64,000 bases of DNA from positions 12,139,847 to 12,203,846 of the forward strand of contig NC_067492.1 in NCBI RefSeq assembly GCF_947179515.1. The letters run 5' to 3'. Below the pieces are notes generated by a model. It searched no databases and had not been told where the DNA came from. It saw only the letters and a list, made by a program, of their open reading frames with translations. Numbering within the stretch: the first letter of the stretch is position 1; each line of letters opens with the position of its first letter. The position numbers and the translations under genes are program-made. This DNA comes from Apodemus sylvaticus. Taxonomy: Eukaryota > Chordata > Mammalia > Rodentia > Muridae. This document shows positions 11,135-21,721 of this stretch, piece after piece.

Positions 11135-11260
11135 CCAGGCTAGATGGTGGCACAAGCCTTAAATTCCAGCACAAGGGAAGCAAGGATAGGATAATCTCTG
11201 TGAGTTTGAGGCCAGCCTTGTCTCCCCAAGACAGGGCTACATGAGGCATTGTCTCACAAA
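11135..11260 (+). mobile_element. Old, diverged B1-like SINE
   Basis: CCAGGCTAGATGGTGGCACAAGCCTTAAATTCCAGCAC, GAGTTTGAGGCCAGCCTTGTC and GACAGGGCTACATGAGGCATTGTCTCA follow the B1 backbone with many substitutions. Confidence 0.75.
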
Positions 11261-11309
11261 TTAATTAGTTAATTAATTAATTGGTTAACTAATTGATTAA
11301 TTGATTAAA
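11261..11309. repeat. (TTAA)n / TTGATTAA-rich tract
   Basis: This is a degenerate TTAA/GATTAA array, probably grown from the tail of the preceding B1-like element. Confidence 0.8.
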
Positions 11310-11310
11310 A

Positions 11311-11545
11311 GACCCTGGGCTCATTCAGTAGAGTGCTGGCCACACAAGCATAAGGAACTGAGTTCAGACCCCCCAGCACTCATGTAAAAGGCCAGACATG
11401 GTAGTTAGTGCTGGTGGTAGTTGGTACTGGTCATCTCCAGCACTGGAAAGGCAGAGAAATTAAGATACCCAGGGCTCCCTGGCCAGCTGGTGTAGCTGAA
11501 TAGGTTAGCTACAGATGCAGCGAGAGACCCTGTCTCAAAAACTAA
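11311..11545 (+). mobile_element. B4/RSINE1-type SINE
   Basis: An ID-like head (TCATTCAGTAGAGTGCTGGCCACACAAGCATAAGG...CCCCCAGCACTCATG) is joined to CCAGACATGGTAGTTAGTGCTGG. It ends GAGACCCTGTCTCAAAA. The layout matches rodent B4/RSINE1. Confidence 0.7.
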
Positions 11546-11550
11546 AGTGG

Positions 11551-11722
11551 AGGGAGTTGGTGAAATGGCTTAGCCAAAAAGAAGAACATTATCTACTAAG
11601 TCTGAGGACCTGAGTTCAGCCCTCAGAACCCACACAGTGTAGAAGAAGAAAACAGAGTGCTTTAAGTTGGGTGCACACCTGCACAATCACATGCACATTG
11701 TGTACACACACACACACACACC
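11551..11722 (+). mobile_element. B3-type SINE with (CA)n tail
   Basis: AGTTGGTGAAATGGCTTAGCC...GAGGACCTGAGTTCAGCCC...GAACCCACACAGTGTAG is the tRNA-derived head. It runs into GCACACCTGCACAATCACATGCAC and a (CA)n tail at 11704-11721. Confidence 0.8.
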
Positions 11723-12009
11723 TACTTCTTTTGGAGATCACTTAAACAACCTCAAATAATTCAGTGGCTGAGGCAGAGAGGGATGCCCACACGTTAGCTC
11801 TGCCACAAGACAGGTCATGGGTGGGCCAACTGCTGATACAGCTGATTGGTAGGTGGGCAAAGGGACTACTTTACTCTTCTGGATCTAGGCACAAGCTTTC
11901 ACCAAATGAAGAGTTGCCCTTCTTTTAATTAAGGAGAACCCTCTATAACAGCTGCCCCAACAAAGCACCCAAAAGGGGCGGCGGTGGTAGGATTCTGGAA
12001 AGGCGCCTT

Positions 12010-12150
12010 TGAGGTTTAGATCCTGGCTCTTTCAGTGACTTCAAGGATGTCCTGCTGACTGCAATGCCTCAGTTTACCATGAAGCGGGACTAATGTCAAA
12101 AATTCCGCCCCCGAGGGACTGTCCTAAGGGTTAAATAAAACCATCCAAGC
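12010..12150 (+). mobile_element. MIR SINE fragment
   Basis: GATCCTGGCTCTTTCAGTGACTTCAAGG...CAATGCCTCAGTTTACCATGAAGCGGGACTAATG...CCTAAGGGTTAAATAAAACC follows MIR (CCTCAGTTTCC..ATCTGTAAAATGGGG...GAGGATTAAATGA) with gaps. Confidence 0.6.
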
Positions 12151-12189
12151 ATACTGGATTAAGCTTAGCTGCAGACACCCAACGTCAAG

Positions 12190-12197
12190 TGACGTCA
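12190..12197. promoter_or_regulatory. Perfect CRE palindrome (CREB/ATF site)
   Basis: TGACGTCA is the full CREB/ATF consensus and contains a CpG, which is rare in this DNA. A half site CGTCA (12183-12187) lies just upstream. A YY1-like CGCCATCTT (12205-12213) lies 7 bp downstream. Motif evidence only. Confidence 0.4.
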
Positions 12198-12218
12198 CTG
12201 GCATCGCCATCTTCAGTA

Positions 12219-14165
12219 AAGAAGGTATCAACCACAGGGCCCACCTGGGCAATGTCACTCTGATGAGTTATGGTTTCCCATGCAAGGGCACGAAGGTCCC
12301 TCTGTGGAGCCCTTGTAAGGAGCTGTCTCCATCAGACCTTGGGCACCGGAAGTCGTAACTTGAAGGAGAGGCAGTGAGGTAAAAACACTGGTTAGTGCCC
12401 CATTAAGGCACTTAGCCTATAGGCAAAGCCAAAGTCAGTGGGGCTTTGGCCAAATGCCCTGTCCGAGATAGAAGCACCTCCATCTCAAGCTCTAATGCCA
12501 GTGCTCTGAAAACGAGGATCCATTTGGCAAGCAGACTGATTTGGGCTGGAGTTCCTAGTCCTCCCGCTTCCTGCTCCAGCCCTCCAGGGTATCCAGCTGT
12601 CACCTCCTAAACACTCAGGAAAGACAGAAAAACAGCACAGTGACAGGGCCAGGCCTGTCTTGCTGGGACAGAGGGTTTCCCAAGAGACAAGGGGCCAAGC
12701 TTTGGGTGGTCCAGGCGGAATTCTGAGTCCCTGGGCCATCTGTGAAGCACAGCTCTGTTTACGTAGCCTCACTGCCCCAGACTCACAGGACGAATGGAAG
12801 CTGGAGAAAGAAGGGCAGGAGACGGAGGAGCACCCGGAGCACGGAGGAGCACCCTGGAACATGGCTCAGTGAACACCAACCAGCTCCCAGGCACGGGTAA
12901 GACAGCCATGGTTTTTTTTTTTTTTTTTCCCAAGTGAAAAAAGTCCTAAATTACAAGGTGTCAGAGGAAGGATGAAACAGAAAGGGCAAAGGACCCTCTT
13001 CATGGAGCCCAAGTTAAAGTGCCCGTGTCACGTCCACGGCCAAGGACACCCCTACCTGAATGGCACAAACCACCATCACTCCTTGAGGTGGGGGAGGGGA
13101 GTGGCCAAAGGAGGGAGAACTCCAGCAGACTGCCCTGTGCAAAACCTTCTCTCCGCCCATCTGGCCAGCTATGGAGAAGGGCTAATGAAAGCCCACTACA
13201 GGGCGGGTGACGTGCACTTAGGATGCGATAGGAAGATTAGTGTTAGTATCACTACCCATAAGCCCTTCACGGGAACTGGTACCACTCATTTTCGTTGAAG
13301 AATGCGTCTTTCCTAAAAAGCAATACACAAATGATCCCTCCCTGTCATAAAAGTCTCCACTTGGGAGGCAGAGTGAGAGGGAGGCCTGAACTGCACCCAG
13401 GAATTCTTTGCTGGCATCCAAGATCGCCGCCGGACACACAGGGGGACCCACGTTCCACACACTCAAACACCAAGTCACGCTCTTAAGTGAGAAAGCTTTG
13501 GCTCAACCCGCTCACCTCAGCTTATCCTAGCCCAGGGCACCAGATTTAACTAAGCACATTCTAGAAAAGGCCCTGGGATGGGAGACGTATTACCACCCTG
13601 GTACCTGCTCAGATCCCTGTAGCATAATCTGGTCACTCTACAGCATTCCAAGGATCAGGTCAGAGCAGTCAACTTGTACCAGAGGTCCCAGGGGCTTGGA
13701 AACATGCCTCTTTGACCAGGCTGCCCCACTTCTGAGACAGGGATGGTTGTTGTCTTAAAGATGGACAGAGGACAGCCACTTAAAAGAGCCAAAGACTGGA
13801 AACATCCATCTGCAGGAAGATGTTTAGATAAATTCCTAAGAAGGACGAGTCCGTAGCCACAGAGAAGCCGGCAACAACCCGTTGTTATTGTTTAGACTGA
13901 AAACGGCCTGCAACGTGTGTATACAATTCTGTCATCTGTTTAAACAAGCATGAGAAAGAAATAGAATGTGTATGCGTTCGCTTCTGTCCACTAAGACTAG
14001 ACTCTCTTGGAAAGACAGGCCCCAAGAATGTGTGTGTGTGCTTCTGTCCTCTGTGAGGAGGGGCAGGTGGCTTGGCCGCTGGGTAAGAAAAAGGACCTGT
14101 CCTGCTGTGTACTTCAGCGCCCACATAACAAGCCAGACACATGGCTGTTTCCAAGAGCAAAAGGA
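12219..14165. other. Unique stretch, T18 run near 12911
   Basis: No SINE or exon is recognised. It contains a T-run (12911-12928) that may be a relic of an antisense retroposon tail. Overlapping short open frames on both strands have no known domain. Confidence 0.5.
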
Positions 14166-14169
14166 GTAG

Positions 14170-14325
14170 GCGCCGGATTCAAGGAGAGACCCTGCCTCAA
14201 ATAAGCAAGGTGGAGATAGAAAGATGAAGATACCCAACCTTGACCTCCAGCCTACACACAATCATATGTAAACATGCATGCTCACACACATAGGCACACG
14301 CATGCATACAATCAATCAATCATCA
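14170..14325 (+). mobile_element. RSINE1/B4-type 3' fragment
   Basis: GAGAGACCCTGCCTCAAATAAGCAAGGTGGAGATAGAAAGATGAAGATACCCAACCTTGACCTCCAGCC matches the 3' third of RSINE1-type elements. A decayed CA/CATG-rich tail and (CAAT)n follow. Confidence 0.65.
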
Positions 14326-14399
14326 ATGGAAGAGTCTAACCCCACCATCTGGACCAATATCCCCCAGCACCCCCACTACTGAGCATCCCCCCAAGCCTA

Positions 14400-14730
14400 A
14401 AACCCCAACACAGCGCAATGGATAGCACAGCCACCCGACCAAGAATTCCATTCAGGCCTCCTGTTTAATCTCATAAGCCTTGTAAATTTCACATTCCACT
14501 CCAAATCTGTGCCTACTTTAATAGCAAAATAATATTTTAAACGGCTCCCTGGTTTAAATGGTTTAACCTCTGCCCCCTTGGCCAAATCTTCTAAAGTGAA
14601 CACGGCCAGAAAAGGGCTTCGCGGTCTCAACTGCGCTGCAAGTTAAACTCAAGTCACCTTTCCACCTCACAGGAAACAAAAACCCCTCCGGCTGGGTCTC
14701 TGGGCCGTGTTTTAAATTACCTATTAGTTA
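14400..14730. promoter_or_regulatory. Candidate conserved noncoding element
   Basis: This is AT-rich, repeat-free DNA inside GC-richer surroundings. Dense regulatory-looking words include a TEAD-like CACATTCCAC (about 14491-14500), AATAATATTTTAAA, GGTTTAAATGGTTTAA and a CpG in TTCGCGG. No splice-flanked frame exists; a 77-codon minus-strand frame (14397-14630) has no known domain. The call rests on composition and needs alignment to another mammal. Confidence 0.3.
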
Positions 14731-15334
14731 AACCACTCAACCTTTCTCTTCTGAATGGGCAGGTCTAATGAACACGGGAAGAAGATGGGACAGATGCAAC
14801 CTGGCTTTCTCCAACTCCTGTCCCCCTCACAGGCAGCAACACCCCAGTTTAGAAGGCGTTTCAGGTCCTCTTTGAAATCTGCAGGGAAAGAGTATACTGG
14901 ACCCCCCCAGAAATCTGGGGTGGGACAGACAAACACCCTTTCTTCAGGGAGCATTCAACAAGACCAAAGCACTTCAGCTCCAGAGGCTGAACTTTATTGT
15001 GTTCTTTCCATAGGGAAGACCGTTGTCCATACCTCACCGCCCCTCTTAAGCCGTCCCTGGCACCGACTTCCAGTTTCCAATGACCCTTCCAGGATACAAG
15101 GCCAATTGTGTTTTGCTGCTTTTTTTTTTTTTAAAGACCAATAAACTGCAGTTAAAGGATCAGATCCCGCTATAGGATGAAACAGTCAAATGTAAGTAAC
15201 TGAGCCAGGTTTCATTCTCAAGAAACCAAGGTCAAGATCTCCCCAAGCTTTCTCTGAAGGAGGGGGTGGGGAGGGTGGGAAGGATGTTTCTCAAATCCCT
15301 TTTTTCTTTTTCCTGAGGGCTGTCTCAGAGCCCA
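14731..15334. other. Unique stretch, T12 run near 15122
   Basis: No gene or repeat family is recognised. CTTTATTGTG and AATAAA-type words occur but without a transcript context. Confidence 0.45.
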
Positions 15335-15600
15335 TTCAGTAAGTGCTGTGGACTGGTTCCACTTGCAAGCCCAGAATGTCACAAACCTAGATCTAATCCC
15401 AGAGAGGCCACTGCACAGCCTAGAGGAGGTCCCCTAATCTCCCTAGGCCTTGTTCTGAGCCTCATACAAACTACTGCTATTCTGAGTTTCTTCCATAAAT
15501 GGGGCTAAAAAACAGCCCCACCTGCTCAAGTTGTCAGAGGATGAAGAGGAGGATGGTGGGGTGACCGACACTTACAAAGCATCCCATCAACACCAGGCTA
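15335..15600 (+). mobile_element. MIR SINE, diverged (probable)
   Basis: GCCACTGCACAGCCTAGAGGAGGTCCCCTAATCTCCCTAGGCCTTGTTCTGAGCC...CCATAAATGGGGCTAAAAAACAGCCCCACC...GTTGTCAGAGGATG keeps the order of MIR landmarks (tRNA-like end, CTCAGTTT, ATGGGG, GTTGTGAGGAT). Confidence 0.5.
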
Positions 15601-16112
15601 ACCCGACTCAAACCAGGACATGCTTCAGGAGGGAAAAATTCAGTTTTCTGACACTGTAACCAAAGCCTTCCCTCTCCCGGCCTGATGGGAGGGGAATCCA
15701 GAAAAGCATTAACTCCACCAGTGTGGGGAGCAGAGACCCAGTCCCCCAGCCCCAGCCAAGGAAGCCAGAAGCCTGGGCTCTGCCTCCTTGGGAAACCGGA
15801 AGGGACGCGAATGGCAAGTGAAACCAGCAGCTGTCCAGGTACAGGATACCCATCCTGGCCTAGAGGCCCAGGGACCTGACTGAAAAATCACCACAGTCCA
15901 GCTGCCCCTCCTAACAGGCCCATCCTTCCCAGTCCTGACCTCCCGACGAGGCTCTGTGAATTACAGGTGCAGCCACATGACAGGCCTTGGCCAAAGCAGG
16001 GGAGCCATGGTAACCCTTACTAGCAGGCAGAGTCCAGTGACCCAGAATGCACAGAGGCATGTACAGTGCAAGAACAATTTTGGAGTTCTTGGTTTTTTTA
16101 TATATTAAAACA

Positions 16113-16137
16113 GCGCGCGTGCGCATACGCACTCGCG

Positions 16138-16168
<31 letters not shown>

Positions 16169-16169
16169 A
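16113..16169. repeat. (GC)n/(CA)n alternating purine-pyrimidine tract, Z-DNA-prone
   Basis: GCGCGCGTGCGCATACGCAC, a phase break at CTCG, then CGCGCGCGCGC and (AC)n. Nearly 57 bp of alternating purine-pyrimidine sequence with long CG runs is the strongest known class of Z-DNA-forming sequence. Confidence 0.9.
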
Positions 16170-17230
16170 AAATTGTGTGACATTTGGAATTCTGGGGACT
16201 TTTCAGAGAGTACATAAATGATAGGGGCCCCGAGAGGTTGTTAGTTGGTTGCTGAATGCTGCTGGTGTCGGTTTAAGTAGTTATGCTCAAAGAAGAGGCA
16301 ACGAGAAGAAATTAGATATCCTGATAACCAAGACCAAACTTGCCCCAAGGAGGAAGCCCCCAGTCAGCAGGAAGTAGTGTAAAGACAACCTCATCCCCTT
16401 TCGGACCCCTGACTTTATTCAGGGATCTCTTTCCTTCTTTCCCTTCTATCCTTTTTTCCTCCTTATCTAGTGTTAGGGGCTTGAAAGGGTGGAAGAAAGA
16501 AGACCCCCCACACACACAAAATAGCAAAGTCCAGCTACAGGTATGCTCAAAGGAAGCCCAACAATGTGTCTGTCCCCTCGGAAAGCAGATGAACAAAGCC
16601 CTCTGCAGTGTACCCTGGACCGTGTGACACTGTGTCAAGGAATTGACAGATCGAGCCATCTGACACGCGGCAGGACACAGTTTAACTTGCTGGGGCCAGG
16701 GTGTTCAAGAGCCTGGTTGGTCAAAGGCATCGCCTCTCACACCTCTTGACAGGGAAACCCAGATTTGTCTGCTATTTCTGATCCACTGTAGAAAACATCA
16801 CTGTAATGTGGAGTTGCTAGAAGGTTCTATACCCTTCCTCCTGCTTCCTGGACTTGCTTCTTGACAGACTAACAAACAAGTGGTTTACAAGTCCACTGGA
16901 GCTGCCCAGTCAGGAGGGCAACTGAGGCAGGTTCAGCCCTGCCCCACCCCTCAGCACTTCTCTTCAGAAACTGAGGAAATAACCAGGCTCTGGTACCAGT
17001 TTTGTAAAACAAGGGGTTTCCAGAGATGATTTAAATATAGAGTGTATACCATATAATGCCAGGGTCTGGAGACATGCTCAGTTAACACCAGCTGCCTGCT
17101 ATTGCTCTGTAATGGTGACATCTGTGTCACAGGCAGGCCTAGTGCCTGGCTAAGTCACTAAGTGCCTGGGAAGTCTGGGTTATGATCACAGACTTCAGCA
17201 ACCTCAGAGAACAAGAGAGAAGACAGAGAA
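16170..17230. other. Unique stretch, nothing recognised
   Basis: No SINE, LTR or exon is recognised between the GC/CA tract and the next B1. Open frames of 68-115 codons (16312-16749) overlap on both strands and show no domain. Confidence 0.5.
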
Positions 17231-17247
17231 TAAGAATTCATTTCCAC

Positions 17248-17417
17248 GGCCAGGCAGTGGTGGCGCACGCCTGTAATCCCAGCACTCTGGGAGGCAGAGG
17301 CAGGAGGATTTCTGAGTTCGAGGCCAGCCTGGTCTACAGAGTGAGTTCCAGGACAGACAGGGCTATACAGAGAAACCCTGTCTTGAAAAAAAACAAAATA
17401 AAAAAACAAAACAAAAC
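17248..17417 (+). mobile_element. B1 SINE with 16-bp target-site duplication
   Basis: The full body starts GGCCAGGCAGTGGTGGCGCACG and ends AAACCCTGTCTTG with an A-rich tail. It is flanked by perfect direct repeats AAGAATTCATTTCCAC at 17232-17247 and 17418-17433. This indicates a recent LINE-mediated insertion. Confidence 0.97.
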
Positions 17418-17601
17418 AAGAATTCATTTCCACACATCTACTTGGAGATACAATGGCCTCATCTAAAATGGAGCAATGCACGACGAGCCACTGAGACCAG
17501 AAGGCTAACCCAGATTGTCTAGGGCCACAGGAGAGAAATCTCAACACAATTCATCACCATCATAGGAAATACCAAGTGTGTCTTATCTACAAAATTTGTA
17601 T

Positions 17602-17717
17602 TTAGAGACAGGTGTAGTGGTTGAATCCCAGCACTTGGGAGGAGGAGACTGAGAAGAGTCAGGTCTACACAGTGAGTCCCAGAATAGCCAGAGCTACTAC
17701 AATACATAGTGAAACCG
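17602..17717 (+). mobile_element. Degenerate B1-like SINE
   Basis: GAGACAGGTGTAGTGGTTGAATCCCAGCACTTGGGAGGAGGAG...GTCTACACAGTGAGTCCCAGAATAGCCAGAGCTAC retains the B1 order with deletions. It runs directly into a GT microsatellite. Confidence 0.7.
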
Positions 17718-17730
17718 TGTGTGTGTGTGC

Positions 17731-17764
<34 letters not shown>
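17718..17764. repeat. (GT)n microsatellite with one GCG interruption
   Basis: GT units broken once by GCGG near 17730. It sits where a B1 tail would be. Confidence 0.97.
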
Positions 17765-17847
17765 GGGGCATGGGAGTATGGGACCATGTGTTTAGGAAAA
17801 TGAAAGAAACTTGCTTTTTTTTTTTTTTTTTTAAATCTCCCACACCT

Positions 17848-18201
17848 AGTAAGACTTTTTTTGCAAGCACTTTAATCCTCCCCAGCAAGTAAAACCTTTG
17901 TTTACACAAAGGCCCCCTGCTTTGTTTTAGGAACTCGATGGCCTGAAGCAGAGGCTTTCCTCCCTGAGTCCTTTCAGATTAGCCAATTGAATAAGACTGT
18001 GAGGTCAGACCCCAGCCAATGGGGGACAGACACAGCCACCAGTGGAGCTAGAATAAAACCCTGGGGCACTTCCTGTCTCGGTGGATAGGCTCTTCCCTCA
18101 AGCACACCAACCTCTTGATCAAGAGTAAAGTTTGTCTTGTGCGGACACTTCAGTTGGAATGGTGATCTCTTGCTTTGTGAGGTCAAACTTGTTCCTAACA
18201 A
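17848..18201 (+). mobile_element. ERV1-like LTR fragment (noncoding)
   Basis: The order of landmarks suggests an LTR: a CCAAT box (18014-18018), a TATA-like AATAAAA (18052-18058), a GC/pyrimidine-rich segment, then GAGTAAAGTTTGTC near the expected polyadenylation region. It ends ...TTCCTAACA. A T-run (17815-17832) precedes it. No internal viral coding sequence is present. The 5' border and subfamily are uncertain. Confidence 0.45.
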
Positions 18202-18755
18202 CTTTACGAAGTCATAGTCACTGCCACTTGCAAGATGCCTGAGGCTGGGCCCTTTTCATAAAATTAGGGATGCTTTACCATGAGATAGGTACTTTGCAAA
18301 AAAAGAAAAGAAAGGAAAAAAAACCCACAAAATACAGAAAAGTTTGGTCTGGCTAAGTAAGACACTTATTATCTGGTGACCCAGAGATAGGTTTTTTTCA
18401 GAACAGGTTACCCAACTACTCTGCTTTTCCTGAGGCTCGAAGGTTTTGGAGGGTGTGAGCTGCCAGACCCTCTTTAACAAAGGGGATATCTCAGTCACCT
18501 TCTGCAACCACTGTACTCAGCAGGTCTGGAGACAGGAACGAACGGGGGCTCAGAGGCACTCTCCCTTGCTTATCACTGTCAGGGAAAGCTGGGGTCTCGC
18601 CCACGCATGCAAGGCCAGAGACACAGTGTAGGGGACAGAGATTAGAGACAAATGGATGAACCTGGGAACAGAAATGGCTGCACAGCCTGGAGACAGCCCT
18701 GCCTTAGGGCCAGTTCAAGAATCAACATAGGAAAGGGGAAAAAAAGACCAGAAAA

Positions 18756-18757
<2 letters not shown>

Positions 18758-18830
<73 letters not shown>

Positions 18831-18835
18831 TTCTC
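18758..18835. repeat. (CT)n microsatellite, about 78 bp
   Basis: A near-pure CT tract with two TTT interruptions close to its 3' end. It is the longest pyrimidine mirror repeat in the window. Ser/Leu or Arg/Glu frames across it are artefacts. Confidence 0.98.
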
Positions 18836-19344
18836 CAAGCAAGAAGTCATCAATGGCCACACTGTGGTGATCTGCCAAACAAAGCAAGGGAAACCATACT
18901 TCAAATTTCTTAGAAGGGCGGGTCTCGGGTGCGACTTCTGTTCCCAGAGCTGCTGGCTCTGAGAACAGAGCTGTCTGCTGCTGGCTCCCTACAAACAAAG
19001 GCTCCGGGATCTCCCCAGACTGACCAATGAAGACACCTCCGCTCTAAGAGTGACTGAAGCACCCTAGGTAATGTGCTGAGACCATGTCACCCTCCCTTCC
19101 GTGGCTCAAGGGGATCCAGTGCCATGATGTCCCCTGAGGTCAATCTAAACAGAGCCCATGTGTGCTGAAGATGGGACCCACTGAAGATGGAACCAGATAT
19201 GACTTGGTTGACCCTTTTACCAAGATGGCGGCCATCAGAAACTGGGACTGCCCCAGTCAAAGCAGAAGCCGCGATCATCTATTACTATGATGGGCCTCTT
19301 GAGGGAGGCAACTTGGTGAGCATAGGCCAGACTATGGCCGGCTT
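18836..19344. other. Unique stretch containing a perfect YY1 site
   Basis: No exon is supported. The notable feature is AAGATGGCGGCCATC at 19222-19236. Confidence 0.5.
19222..19232 (+). promoter_or_regulatory. Perfect YY1 consensus
   Basis: AAGATGGCGGC is the full YY1 motif, here extended to a near-palindrome ending GGCCATC. Such sites are typical of promoters, 5' UTRs and enhancers. No TSS or CpG island is visible around it. Confidence 0.4.
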
Positions 19345-19455
19345 CCTAGGTCTGAACTCCAGCCTGGCCACCTATAAGCAAGACAGGTGATGACTCATAC
19401 ACGCTCCTGGACCTCAGCTTCCCCATCTGCACAGTAAAGTTAGGCCACAGCTGCC
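19345..19455 (+). mobile_element. MIR SINE fragment
   Basis: CTAGGTCTGAACTCCAGCCTGGCCACCTATAAGC...GACCTCAGCTTCCCCATCTGCACAGTAAAG follows the MIR core and 3' part (CCTCAGTTTCCTCATCTGTAAAATG). Confidence 0.65.
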
Positions 19456-19651
19456 TCACAGGCCTGCAGCTCAGAACAAGACCTATCCGGAAGTCAAGTC
19501 GTTCTGTCAGGACAGACCCTGCAGTCACAGTCACAGTCACTTCACAGGTAAGGAAATGTTAGCCTTAATGACAGAACCAGATCACCACCACCACCACCAG
19601 GATCTCAAGACCAGGGTCTCACCCCCAGCACAGCTGTCACACGACACGACA

Positions 19652-19674
19652 CCACACACACACACACACACACA
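19652..19674. repeat. (CA)n microsatellite
   Basis: About 11 CA units after an ACGACACGACACC lead-in. A (CCA)n patch lies at 19583-19600. Confidence 0.95.
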
Positions 19675-20560
19675 TGTTCAGAATGACAGCCAACAGCCAG
19701 CTCCAGCCTTCTCAGTCCTCTTCAGGAATGCGGGACACCAAGCAGGAGGAGGAAGAAGGCCAGAGGAGGCCAGGGCAACGTGTGGCCAGGGCACTGCCAA
19801 TATTCCCCTGGGGCCAAGAGCGGCTGGCTCAAAGGAGAACTAGAGTCCCCTGAGGCTTCGTGCTGCAAACAAAATCAGAGGAACAGGCCCTAAAATAGGA
19901 AGGGCAATGCCTGCCCTGCGTCATGACACCATGTTCTTTGTTTTGCTTCCTGCCAAGTTACTCGATCTCAGAAAGTCCTTTGCAAGACAAATGCAACCCC
20001 TCCCCCGCCCTGCCCCTCCCCCCAGCCCATCCACTTAACCAGCACAGATGTCCGTGTTCTCCAGGAAAACTGGGGTGCCTGCCTAGAGTCTTGGGTTCTC
20101 CGTAGGTTCAGGCATGGGGGCTCCAGGAAGCCACAGGAAGTGGTCAGCCTTTGATTATTTTTCAAAGGATAACCACCAGATTTGCTCAGGGGGCGGAAAA
20201 AAAAACCCTTTAGCTTCTTAAACATTTTTGGCAGAGGGCACCTACACAAGCTGGCCATATCCCATCTCCTTGGGGTCTTCTTCTGTCAGTTTAATTCATG
20301 GAGCCTTCAAAAGAAGCAGGCGCTTGGGCCTAGACGCATGGAAGGCAGGGGGAAAGGCAGGAGGCTCAAATTCTGGCTCTCTGTCACCTATATTCACCTG
20401 GCACCAGATCGGGCCCTAAGCGACACTTGAGCTTGTCAATATCCATCGTAGGATCTCATCTCTCCTGCTGAACTACTGACAGTTTTCTTCAGTAATGCAG
20501 CCACTAGTAAGGTGTCCATCTGGTCAATAACCCCACACTCACACTTATGCAAACTGTGCG
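19675..20560. other. Unique stretch, nothing recognised
   Basis: No repeat family or exon is recognised. Confidence 0.5.
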
Positions 20561-20564
20561 AGTG

Positions 20565-20567
<3 letters not shown>

Positions 20568-20600
<33 letters not shown>

Positions 20601-20652
20601 CATGCATGCGTGCACATGCATACCACCACTACCCCACCACCACCACCACCAC
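20568..20652. repeat. (GT)n, GCATGC-rich and (CCA)n compound repeat
   Basis: (GT)n at 20568-20596 passes into GCGTGCATGCATGCGTGCACATGC and then (CCA)n at 20625-20652. Confidence 0.9.
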
Positions 20653-20654
20653 AA

Positions 20655-20790
20655 AAGCAGAACAGTAATATGGTAGAAAGAAGGGGGGGTCAGATGGGGC
20701 AGGGAATAAGAGGGTAACAAGGAATAAATATGACCAAAATACACTATGTATAAAAATATCAACAAAAGGTATTTAAAAATCAAAAGATGC
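20655..20790 (+). mobile_element. Possible old L1 3'-end fragment
   Basis: GGGCAGGGAATAAGAGGGTAACAAGGAATAAATATGACCAAAATACACTATGTATAAAAATATC resembles the A-rich 3' ends of old murine L1 copies. Too short and diverged for certainty. Confidence 0.35.
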
Positions 20791-21721
20791 CAAATCTACC
20801 AAAAACCGAGTTAAATCACAGCTGTGGCCTCCCATAGGAAATCCAAGGTAGAGAGCTGGTCCCAGTCACAGGGAGAGCGCGGATCTGAAGCAGGGTGGAG
20901 GCCGGAAGAAATACCCACCCTACCTCCAAAGACACAGGGACGGGTACACAGCACAGTATGCCAGGGTTGTGGCCAGGCCAGAGCAGAGGAATCTAGATGC
21001 TTCCAACATGGGGCCAAAATAGGAGCACCTCAGCAGATGACAAGCCCACACTTGAATCTGGGAGTTCAGAACAACAACTGCAGGCCCTGGGTTGGGCAGG
21101 GCCAGGCCAGGCCAGGCTGCCACACACTGAAGTAATCACAGGCTCTGCTCGGGGCGGCTGATAGCCAACAGTTGGAAGGGGCGGTCATCAGTTCCCTGCT
21201 ACGGCCTTGTAGGAAGCCTTCGGGCCCAATCCAGCCGACATAGATATAGCTAGATTCCAGATGTGAGGTCTTGAGGTGCTCTGACCAGACATGGGTGCTG
21301 GGCAGACAAATAAAAAGATGGGAACGCTGGGTCGGAACTGCCCACGGAAGCGGTGCATTATGGGATGGGAGAATCTGGGCCTGCTGGAGTCGCTTCCCAA
21401 CCTTTGGATGAGAAAGCAAAGGGCAATCCAGCCAGGGCCCTGGAGGTCAGGGGAGGGGCGAGGTGTGCCTGACGTGCGACATGTGGAGACAGGTGTACAC
21501 TTGGGTCTATGCACAAGCCTTCCGGTGTATGGGTGTGAGGTCTGCACATCCACAGCCGGGGGAAGAAACGCCCCACTGTCACACAGGCACATTAGTAATG
21601 CACAGCTGTGCGTGCAGGTGTTACAACACGGATGGGCTTGAGAGCATGCACACGTGCACGCATGCACGCACGCACACACGCTACCGAGGAAAAACAGCAT
21701 CATGCTAGACTTAGAAGCCCA
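20791..21721. other. Unique stretch, GGCCA-rich patch near 21100
   Basis: GGGCCAGGCCAGGCCAGGC (21099-21117) is a short tandem repeat. CATGCACG/CGCA repeats occur at about 21648-21676. No exon is supported. Confidence 0.5.

Noticed and set aside
18642..18998. 118-codon minus-strand frame with Arg/Glu repeats
   Set aside because: Translation of the (CT)n microsatellite. No flanking exon structure.
20568..20625. GCATGC/GTGCAC palindromic words as a miRNA hairpin
   Set aside because: Simple-sequence palindromes from GT repeat decay. No stable 60-90 nt hairpin with a distinct stem was seen.
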